A stretch of DNA of 64,000 bases from NCBI GenBank assembly GCA_964036155.1, contig OZ038422.1:26807201-26871200 (forward strand), in the 5' to 3' direction. Below are positions 37,203-46,084 of this stretch, piece by piece (the first letter of the stretch is position 1; every line of letters begins with the position of its first letter). Made by a program: the position numbers and the translations under genes. The notes under the pieces are model-generated. The model was not told where the DNA came from, searched no databases, and was given only the letters and a program-made list of their open reading frames with translations. Source of the stretch: Diploscapter coronatus. Its lineage: Eukaryota; Nematoda; Chromadorea; Rhabditida; Rhabditidae.

Positions 37203-37571
37203 TTATACTTGGCGCTCCAATAATATGACATTTGTTTGGATAAATGTGCTTCTCCGGTCCGTTATTGAACTATATGCAAACGTATTATAACATCCGCTAA
37301 GAAAATGTCGATTTTTTATTGCGACTATCATCGTATGGTTTTCAAAGTCTTTCAATTGAATCTTGTTAACGTAATCCATTCTTCTTATTATCTCTTCGGT
37401 ATTGTGGTAATCATAATAGACTCTGCAAGAAGATTCATTAATAGGTATTGTTTTTTTTTTCGAGAGAAAGTCAATATTCGAGCAGAAATTGGTACTAGTT
37501 TTGATGATAAATAGAGAATGACTCAAAAAGAAGTAAGACAAAGTAACTTTGAATCTCGACTTTATCTCCAT
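37203..37571 (-). CDS. Candidate 122-residue secreted protein, unknown
   Basis: A single uninterrupted frame on the minus strand starts with a hydrophobic stretch (VTLSYFFLSHSLFIIK) that could act as a signal peptide. It contains three cysteines and the sequons NES and NHT, and ends LLERQV. It is unusually long for chance in this AT-rich sequence and its composition is protein-like. A GTATAA that would serve as a donor overlaps the stop, so it could also be one exon of a larger gene. I recognise no family and found no partner exon. Confidence 0.3.
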   Translation of the reverse strand: MEIKSRFKVTLSYFFLSHSLFIIKTSTNFCSNIDFLSKKKTIPINESSCRVYYDYHNTEEIIRRMDYVNKIQLKDFENHTMIVAIKNRHFLSGCYNTFAYSSITDRRSTFIQTNVILLERQV

Positions 37572-37654
37572 TCAACGTTATTTACTAAAGGATCAAGTTA
37601 AAGCTTAAATCATTAATTCATTAAACTAAAATTAGTAAATATGTCAAATATTCT

Positions 37655-37820
37655 TGAGAGTGAATGTCGGGTAGAATCAAAGTGATGCGGAACAGGGGTC
37701 CACCGATTTCGCTGATTTTCATATGATTTGTTCAAACCGTGTGGAAATCAGCGAAATCGGTGGACCCTTGTTCCGCACCTCTTCCTTGTGACTTTGATTC
37801 TTGCTGACATTCACTCTTAA
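37655..37820. mobile_element. Hairpin MITE, nearly perfect palindrome
   Basis: The two arms of about 75 nt are almost exact complements. Each contains GAGTGAATGTC, AGAATCAAAGT and GGTCCACCGATTTCGCTGAT, separated by a short loop near 37735. It has no coding capacity. The DNA strand, or any transcript, would fold into one long stem. Confidence 0.75.
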
Positions 37821-38401
37821 ATGCATAAAATTCTATGAAATCATAGCTTTCTATTTGCATCTACATCTTTTTCATTTTTCATCTGCAATACCCACTTTCC
37901 ACTTATATCTATATATTCTAATTTTATATAACTCTAAATCTAAAAATTAACATCCTTACCTTTGATGGTGATTGTAATTTACTGAAAAAAATTCTTGATT
38001 GCACTCATTGGCTTCTTTGTTGTTGATGAGTCATTTGTATCTTGATTCAGTTCGAAATATGACGATTTAGACGTTGAGATTTATCCAATTTAGACGGACA
38101 TCATTTGAGTTGATATACGATATCTGAAATTCATATTTTTAAGCTGAAAAATCCATTTTAGAATAGGAAATAGAAGAAATGGTTGTCATTTGAGGAATTT
38201 GTTTAGAAGAAATGATTGTAGATATGAAAATTTGAGAAATAACTATTGAAAAAGTAAACAATTTTCCTTCTTAAAATAATGATTTGGAAGTGAAAGTAAC
38301 CTTATTTAAGCGACATATCAAGCTGAGATTCCGTATCGAAAATATACAATTGAAACTAAAAATAAGTGAGAAAGAAAAATAAAAATGATCATTCATAGAT
38401 A

Positions 38402-39257
38402 GAGAGGCCAAGTGGTTTTTCAAAATACGTTGAACGGAGTAAATTTGATATCAATATGATAGCTGAGATCGGTATAAACTCAAAGCTTTTTAAATTTTCA
38501 AAAATGGTCCATCCTATCAAAAGTTATGACCATTTTTGTGCGACAATTCGTTCCTGCAGTGGCCTTCCTAAATTTTTCCGACAAGAAAATTGCACTGCGT
38601 TTACACTAATTAACCTAATTAGGCGTGAAACTCCTCAAAATATTACCAAATGGTGCTTGGGTGATAGTCAAATTGATAATGATCATTATCGATCGATTTC
38701 CCCTTTTCTCACTCCGTATTTTACGCATACTACGTGTTTAACGCTAACATTTTCATAGTAAAACTTTGAAGTAGTTGTGCTCATTCGTGTTGGCCTAAAT
38801 TGACAAACCGTCAATGCAGATAGACTAAATCGATGTCGTAGTTTCATGATCCGTTGGAAACCGTGTAACTTCCCTTTTTATTACTCCGTATTTTACACGT
38901 ATGCGTTTAGCACGGCTATTTTTACGTCAAAATTTTGACGTAGTTGTGCTCGGTCGTGTTGGCCTAAGTTGACAAACCGTCAATGCAGATATACTAAATC
39001 GATATCGTAGTTTTTGGATCCGTTGGAAACCGTTTGGAAAATGACCTGTATCATCGAGTTTTGACGTCGTTCATGCCTTCAGAAGGCCTTTTTCGAAAAA
39101 CCAACGACGCCATCAGTTCGGGCGTATTTTATTATCCTAATTTGTGTCTTGGTTTCATGAAATTATCGATTAATTAACGAGATAATTAACGATAATTGAA
39201 ACGTCGGAAAAATTTATGCATTCTTTCTCTCCCTCAAAAGGGGGGCACTTGGCCTCC
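38402..39257 (+). mobile_element. TA-flanked repeat family (GAGRGGCCAAG ends), 856-bp copy
   Basis: Begins GAGAGGCCAAGTGG and ends GGCCTCCC, with TA on both sides. The interior contains two tandem related segments of about 125 bp (38752-38863 and 38929-39046), each with CAAACCGTCAATGCAGAT and GGATCCGTTGG-like words. Most of it is repeated in reverse orientation at 40229-40890 and in deleted form at 19703-19938. No transposase frame was found. Confidence 0.8.
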
Positions 39258-39278
39258 CTATTCATACTCTCAGAAAAA

Positions 39279-39523
39279 GTGACCGGACGAATGGCAGTGT
39301 CAAATCCGCCCGGCAGCCGCTCGGAGGCCGGGCGGATTTGACACTGTCATTCGCACGGCGTTCGTCCGGCACCTCCCCCTCTCAGCTGGCGTTCGCACGG
39401 CATTCGCCCGGCACCCTTTAGTGCCGGACGAACGCCGTGCGAATGACAGTGTCAAATCCGCCCGGCTTCCGAGCGGCTGCCGGGCGGAAGTTTCTCGGCG
39501 TTCGCACGGCGTTCGTCCGGACA
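39279..39523. mobile_element. GC-rich multi-palindromic foldback element
   Basis: The ends are inverted repeats containing CCGGACGAA and TTCGTCCGG. Inside, words related to TTCGCACGGCGTTCGTCCGG occur at least four times in both orientations, and AGTGTCAAATCCGCCCGGC occurs three times in alternating orientation, so several alternative stems are possible. It is strongly GC-rich within AT-rich surroundings. A minus-strand open frame across it reflects this repetition rather than a gene. Confidence 0.75.
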
Positions 39524-40228
39524 ATTCTTTGTTAGTAGAAGACGAAAACTGAGAACTGAATGAAAAGAATAAAGAACTTGGCAAGTGAATCTTTGGATTA
39601 CTTACTCGCTATTTCTGCATCTTTTCATCCACTATTTCTCTCTTCATTGATTACACAGCTGATTTTTGGAGGTGTGTTGTGACCGCTTTCAAAAAAGCCT
39701 TTGGATTAAAATTTTCTTCATGTTTATGATCGTAGTCTGCCTAATAAATGTGAACGAGGCAGAATTGAACGGAATCTAGATTGGGAAAATTAAAGGAGCT
39801 AAAAATTTCGATGAAAATGGTTTAGGTCTAGAATAAAGAGTAAGTAATAATCAATAAATGATGCTAAAATGTAAACTGATATCGAGATTGTTCATGCTTT
39901 GCATTACTTTATTTGCAAAATCTTGTGCAATGAAGTTATTAAAATAAAATTGGTCAGGTACATTTACATGAAACTGCTAGTTGGGCCAATCCTTGAAAAT
40001 CGATGGAAAAATCTGTTTTTAGAGTCTAAAGGACGAGAAAAAACTCTAAAATTCGTTCTGATGGGCGCACGCTTTTGCGCTCCTGATATCATTGATTGAA
40101 GAGAAAGTCGATATTCATTCCGCAACTAGAAACCGGACTTATAGCGAAATAGCGAGTCGAGTAGAAGAGAAACGAGGCGAAGTGTATTTTTTGAATGTCC
40201 GCATTCTCTCCAATCAATAATAAATGTA
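39524..40228. other. Spacer between two inverted repeat copies
   Basis: Non-coding as far as can be seen. A tiny frame starting ATG at 39720 (MFMIVVCLINVNEA) looks signal-peptide-like but ends after 19 codons and has no partner exon. Confidence 0.35.
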
Positions 40229-40890
40229 GGGGCCAAGTCCCCCTTTCGAGGGAGAGAAAGAACGCATGAAATTTTTCGCTGTTTCAATTATCGTTAATTA
40301 TCCCGTTAATTAGTTGATAATTTCATGAAACTAAGACACCAATTAAGGTAATAAAATACGCCCGAAGTGATGGCATCGTTGGTTTTTCGAAAAAGGCCTT
40401 CTGAAGGCATGAACGACGCCGAAACCTGATGATACAGGTCACTTTCCAACGGATTCGGATTCTCCATAGTCGATTTAGTTTGTCTGCGTTGACGGTTTGT
40501 TAACTTAGATCAACACGAATGAGCACATCGACTTCAAAGTTTTAATATGAAAATGTTAGAGTTAAACACGTAGTATGCGTAAAATACGAAGGGAGAAAAG
40601 GGGAATTCAACCGATAATGATAATTATCAATTTTACTATCACTCAGGCATCATTTGAAAGGGGTTTCACGCCTACTTAGGTTAATTGGTGTAACACACAG
40701 TGCAATTTCCTTGTCGGAAAAATTTGGGAAGACCGCTGCAGGAACGAATTGCCGCACAAAATGATCATAACTTTTGATAGGATGGACCGTTTTTGAAAAT
40801 CTAAAAAGTTTTGAGTTCGTCATAATCTTTATAATCATTCTGAATCAAATTTACCCAATTCAATTTATTTTGAAAAACCACTGGCCTCTC
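40229..40890 (-). mobile_element. TA-flanked repeat family, 662-bp copy in opposite orientation
   Basis: Starts GGGGCCAAGTCCCCC after a TA and ends CCACTGGCCTCTC followed by TG, so the right TA flank is mutated. It is complementary over most of its length to 38402-39257. The two copies bracket about 970 bp and could pair to form a very large stem. Confidence 0.8.
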
Positions 40891-41448
40891 TGAATATATG
40901 GGTAGGAAATCAGCCAAATTGAGAGACGACAATGTGAAACGTTCCTTGTTAAAAGGGCTTCAATTAGGGAAAATACAGTATTTCGATCTTGTTTAATTCA
41001 TGCAGGTCAGCTTCATTTTGCGAAGAATAGCGTTTTCAGATATGCGGATATAGCCAAATAGGCAGCCGGACGCTTCATCGAATTAAACGTCCAATATCGA
41101 AGATCGACTTCAAAGCAGACAATCAAACCAAACTCGATCATTTCTATCAATTTTTAATGCAAATAAAATTCTTATTGAAAGTTGGAAAGATACCGTATTC
41201 GACGCCATTTGCAATGTTATCGTTTGAAAAATCATGGTTCATGAAGTTTTAGCTAACTTTTCTACTATTTTCATATCTTTCATTCACCATGCTGAGCAAC
41301 ATTACGTTATCTCTAACGCATGTTTTCTCTCTTTTTCTAGTTTCACTCATTTTATCGTTCATTTGTTCGTGCAAATAATTTTCTATTTTTTAATCAGATC
41401 TGGCAATTTTAGATTGTTTTCTTTTTAAATTCCCAAATCTAATTCAAT
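40891..41448. other. Upstream region of the myristoylation-type coiled-coil gene
   Basis: No coding exon was recognised. Presumed to hold that gene's promoter. Confidence 0.4.
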
Positions 41449-44407
41449 ATGGGTAACGATGAGTCGACAGTAAGCTTTAAAAATTAAAAGCCTATTTTGA
41501 ATTTGACATATTTTGTTGATAAGGCTAACTAACATTAGATCACTTTCTATGAAATTGTTTCTAAAATTCTATTGAAAAGAGATCTTCATTGAAGAATTTA
41601 GCAGATTAAAATCTAAATTAAGTTTTCTTAATCAGGATTTAAAAATTACTGATGAATTTTTTTAGATTCGAGAAAAAGAGCGTGAGATTGAGGAAAACAA
41701 GAATAGGCGTGAAAGAGAATTACGACAGGCGCAAGAGGACAATCGACGAAGATTGGAGGTCAGGGTTTAATTTTTTAGCGAAAAATTGGGCGAATTTGAA
41801 ACTTTCAGGAAGCGAGACTGGAAAATGAACGTCAACAGCGTAAAATGGAAGAACAGCGGAAGGCAGAGGAACGCAGATTGGAGCACGAACGAGAGTTGGT
41901 ACGTTCGATCCTTTTTAATTGAAGATATCCTAAAAATTCTTACAAGGGGAGACCTTTTCTACCGTCTCCCGAGAGATTCGGTAGAAAAGATCCCTTTGTT
42001 AGGAGCGTCAGAGAACAGAAAGACTCAATGGGCTGATGAAAAACTCGCAAGCCACTACCGACGAAATCGTCAAGCTCCAGAAAGCTAATGCAGAAAAGTC
42101 TAGACTGGCTAGTGAAACGGAAAAGAGGCATGGAAATTTGTAAATCAACTGATCGAAATATCAAGTCAGACTTCTGAAATTCTGTTTTGCTGATCCTTAA
42201 GTCAAACCTAGCATTGTCCAAAGTTCAACTTTGAATCTAATACATGTTTTCACTAACTGTCCACATACTGAAAAACGAAATACACATCACAAAATCGTGC
42301 TGTGTTTAGAAACGCCGACGAATACCGCGCCGAAATGAGGCGAATCGAAAACGAACAGAAGAGGCGTCACGACGACATCATGAAGGACTACAGGGGTAAA
42401 CTTGACAAGTACGCCAAAGAGGCTGAAGCTGACAAGAAGGAAGCGAAACGACAGATCGATGAAATGAGGAAGCATAATGGGGTTTATTTTTGAAAATTTG
42501 AAGCAACGTTGAGATGTTTACTTTCAGAACGAGGAAGAGAAGTTGCGGAAGAGGCATACGGATGATATCAAGGATCTCAACGAGAAAATCAGGAGGGCTG
42601 AGGAACGAAGGGATGAGCATGTATGAAATGGATGAGCCTCTTAACCAAAAATTGGAAACAAATAAGTTTAGAAAATCCAGCTCCTCAAAGATCTCTCGGA
42701 GCAGCGCATCGAGATGATTCAAAGGCACGAGAAGGAGAAGTTCGACATGGAAGCGAGGATGCAGAAGGAAGAGGCTCGGCACAACGAGTTCATGACACAG
42801 CTCGACCTACAGATATCGAAGGATGAGACGGATCATAAGAAGATCATGGGAGAAATCGAGGAACAGATTGTAAGGGACCCTAAATTCTAATGTTTAAAAA
42901 TAAGAAGTTGAGGCAATTACTAAATGGCGAAGCTCTATAGTTAGAGATAACACAATAGAATGAAGTTTGAAAGAAATAGTGTGGAAAAGTGACATTCTGC
43001 CATATAGTAATTGGCAGAAATTGATAATTCAAGTTTGAAATTGTTATGCCATCACGAATTATAGTTGGACAAGAATTACGCATGCAATAGAGTAAACGTC
43101 AAATCTGTCTAGCCTCCTTTCAAATTTGATCAAATATCCTTAGTTTAGCATCAAGATGAAGTTCAGGTACAAGTGGAAGCCCAGCGTAACGAGCTTTTCA
43201 ATGAACACGTCAACAGACTCCAGGAAAACATCGAAACCACAGCTGTGATTCAGGATCAACTTAGTGCATACACGACGAATGAAGCCTTCAATACTAGGGT
43301 GATAGCTTCAATCTTCCTTTAATTATATATTTGATGTTTCAGATCTCTAATGCGAAAGACTGCGGCAATAAGGTATTGAGAGAAACTGCTGATGTTCGTC
43401 GCCAGGTAAGAAAATCCTTCCTTCGCCCAGACCTAGGGAAGCCTATCGTCTGAAATTTCTCACGACCTATCCCCTATGTTTGATTTTCATCAGACGAAAG
43501 TGCTTCTTAGGCCTGTTTTCACCCTAAAATGATGAGTTCCATTTCAGGTGGAATCTTTCGTCGACGAAATGAAGAAAAAGAAACCGAATAATAAGGAGTT
43601 GGAGAAATGCAGATTTAATTTCAAAGTAAGAGTATCCCAGGGAGAATATTCATCTGACCAGTAGTGCTCAGTAGTTTTACTCGTCAGTATGGGGAGGTTT
43701 TATCTGTAGTCAAATTTTTCTGAGATTACAAGTTGAAGGTTTTATTTCAAGATAAGTTGCAGTACTCCGCTAAACAGCTCTACGATAGCATAACGATTCA
43801 AAGCTCCTTGATGACCACTGACAAAAACAATCTGCTGAGATCTTCGGTCGATTCAGAAAAAGTAAAAGCTGCTGGGGTAAAAAAAATATAATAAATTAAG
43901 TGATTCATTTATTTCAATTTAGGACCTGATTGGTGACTACCACGAACTGTTTCACAAGCTTCAGAACATACTCACAAATGTTCAGTATCAAGTCATATTC
44001 ACAGATGCTCAGAATAGAGTCAGACTAGCAGATATTCAGGATAAGGTCATACTCAAAGGTGTTCAGAATCAGGTACTAGCATTAACAAGCTCAATGTAAC
44101 CTCAATCAATAATTCTGATGTGAGGAAAAACCTCTTTAATAATTAGGCTAGCTTTAAAACAAGTAAGGCTAAACGTGTGAACCGTTCTAACTAACTATGA
44201 GGGATTTATTAACGAAAATTTCAGAGTCCCACTTCCAGCACGATTGATGCCTTCGAGGATATCGAAAAAGAACTCGTTGAACTCAATAATCGTCAAATAT
44301 CGCTGCTTCCGAGCCAGCTGAATGCTGTAAGTGAAACCGCTCTGCAAGCTTCCACAAATCGAATGCATATCGGTTCGAATCAGAGAAATATGATCGAGAA
44401 CGGCTAG
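41449..44407 (+). CDS. Coiled-coil protein with predicted N-myristoylation
   Basis: Thirteen exons in phase give 506 residues: 41449-41469, 41666-41758, 41809-41898, 42012-42139, 42310-42481, 42528-42620, 42672-42869, 43167-43298, 43343-43405, 43548-43625, 43757-43876, 43923-44072, 44225-44407. Exon 1 encodes only MGNDEST, a good N-myristoylation signal (Gly2, Ser6), so membrane attachment is likely. Residues ~8-230 are a dense Arg/Glu coiled coil with single-alpha-helix character, such as QRKMEEQRKAEERRLEHERE. The second half is less charged and contains four tandem 9-residue repeats built on the theme V/I-Q-x-x-V (see 43971-44078). The last exon is read through to TAG at 44405; a GTAAGT at 44329 could allow alternative splicing. 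There is no signal peptide or membrane segment. Family not recognised; it is the last gene of the island. Confidence 0.8.
43971..44078 (+). repeat. Four 27-bp tandem repeats in exon 12 of the coiled-coil gene
   Basis: Units at 43971, 43998, 44025 and 44052 encode LTNVQYQVI, FTDAQNRVR, LADIQDKVI and LKGVQNQ. The fourth unit continues 6 nt across the exon boundary, so the repeat itself supplies the GTACTA splice donor at 44073. A single local expansion therefore lengthened the protein and kept a usable donor. Confidence 0.8.
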
Positions 44408-44814
44408 AATACTTCTGGACAATCGTCTTCAAACGCTATTAGAGATCAATTACTCAATATTTCACTTATCCAAAGCTAGATGTCGATAAATCGATCTTAT
44501 TTTTACATGTCAAAGCAGAGGCCAAAATAAACTTATTGGCGCCTCTGCCGTTTGCTTTTTGTTATTCTATAAGGGGAACAAGGCAGCTTTCTCATCTTCT
44601 TTTCCTTTTTACCATTTCCCCTGCCTTGTTTATTTCTCCCACTTTTGGGTGACATTACAGTCACATTTTATTCACTATAATATGTGATCATTATGTACCA
44701 TATTTATTCAAAATGATAAATGAAATTAATTTCCACCTTCATACAGAAGTAATTAATTTTTATGGATGAAAGTTGAATTAATCCATCAAAATTAGTGAGG
44801 TTAGAGCTGCAGAA
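44408..44814. other. 3' flank of coiled-coil gene, right border of the island
   Basis: Contains a pyrimidine-rich segment (44570-44655) and no exon. It ends where the duplicated junction begins at 44815. Confidence 0.5.
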
Positions 44815-45099
44815 AATTGTCGATAGGAAAGACGTCGAAATTAACATGCAACGGGGCAAAACGAAGCAAATCATTGAAGAGTTCACTACGAAATTGGATA
44901 TTCTCGAAGATAGACAGATGAAAATGAAGTCTAAGATTCAAGAACACATTCTAACAAGTCGGATATAATAAATGCTTTATTGAAAATCGTGAAGATCAGT
45001 TTATTTTTAGCCATTTATCCATCCCACTCGCAATCTGCTGTGTAATCCGGGTCGAATTTAGGCATCATACTCAATCCTTCCTGCTGGCATTGGAGTATC
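44815..45099. repeat. Right copy of the ~0.3-kb junction repeat: truncated coiled-coil last exon plus DB-gene last exon
   Basis: Partner of 19396-19697. On the plus strand it carries the final ~50 codons of the coiled-coil gene's last exon with its TAA and AATAAA (44967-44972), here without the rest of that gene. On the minus strand it carries the functional last exon of the DB-module gene. Confidence 0.9.
44976..44981 (-). terminator. Polyadenylation signal of the DB-module gene
   Basis: TTTATT on the plus strand is AATAAA on the minus strand, 34 nt past the DB stop codon. It lies within 10 nt of the opposite-strand AATAAA of the coiled-coil fragment, so the two original transcripts would have overlapped at their 3' ends. 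Confidence 0.55.
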
Positions 45100-45812
45100 G
45101 AGCCGATATGCTAATTGTTTAACTTTTTAAAAGAAATATTCAACCCTTCCTACTTTCAAACAAGTCTCGTAACCGAATAGAGTCTTTGTATCGCAAGCAG
45201 GTACGTTTCCTTGGCAGAATGAAAGGCATTCATTCGGAATTCCTTAGAAAATAGTACGATTATGCTAGTTTATGATAAAGACCACCTTTCGTCCTGCAAC
45301 ACTCAGAATTGTCAGATCCATCAGCAGCGCAATATGTCCATGTAGTCAATTGCGACACGCATTTCAGCCCAAGTGTTGCAGTCAACTAATTATTCTAGTT
45401 CATTAATATTGTATACTAATTAACCTCTTCAGTAGTAGTGTTATATCTACAGATCGGAAGACAGAACTTCATGTCATGATCTCCGATTGTGTGGCAGCAA
45501 TTCTATAAAAATCATAAACTTGAATTAATCTCAGAAAATCAACCTGAATCCTCTGAAAGTGTGCATAATCACATGAGCATGCACAATTCTTCCTCAATAT
45601 CTTCGCCTGGAGTGTCGATCCGAAACATAAGCCCTGAATGATTCCTTATTTAATACAACTCAGAATATATGAAATCCTCGTCAAACCTGTCTGGCCTTAT
45701 TCATGCAGAGTTCTTTGTCGTCAGGACAATTGGCTTGCAATTCCTCTATCGTCAATTCAGCTCCATTAACTCGCTGTAGAATGAAGCAGAGTGTAAAAAG
45801 TATGAATAACAT
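45015..45812 (-). CDS. Secreted ShKT + DB-module protein
   Basis: Six exons in phase give 192 residues (5' to 3'): 45812-45687, 45633-45544, 45502-45425, 45385-45286, 45242-45154, 45110-45015. The start is the ATG giving the signal peptide MLFILFTLCFILQRVNG; an upstream in-frame stretch has no ATG. Residues ~29-65 form a ShKT-like six-cysteine module (CPDDKELC ... NCACSC), named for its fold only. Residues ~72-140 match the nematode DB module: NCC, then FCLPIC, a C before TYCAADG, ECC, and NECLSFC. A tail with two further cysteines ends CEWDG. DB proteins are a nematode family of secreted or cell-surface proteins of mostly unknown function. It starts 273 nt after the RPN5 stop on the same strand. 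Part of its last exon is duplicated at 19.6 kb. Confidence 0.85.
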
Positions 45813-46084
45813 GTGGATTGCAGACAAGGCAACTGATTGCAGCTTCGAGTGAAAGGGGGCCAAATTAGGTCAGGGAGATTAAAAGATTGCGGATCAATTT
45901 CCTATCCCATTGTCATCATTAACCATGCTTCTTATATCAACATTCTCAAAAAATAAAAACAAAAACCTTTCATTTATATTCAAAGAAAAAAAACCTTTGA
46001 AGATCACAATAAATTAAAATTTCCAAACGAAGAAGAGATAAGATTTTGACCGGTGCTTGAATTGTTCAATCGACGTTGAGCTGT

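Noticed and set aside
39300..39584. 94-codon Arg-rich minus-strand frame
   Set aside because: It is generated by the GC-rich foldback element and repeats itself with the palindromes.
43971..44078. Tandem 27-bp units considered as a CRISPR-like array
   Set aside because: There are no spacers; the units are contiguous, coding and eukaryotic.
45813..45863. Upstream extension of the DB-module protein
   Set aside because: The in-frame extension has no ATG, and the chosen ATG gives a well-formed signal peptide.
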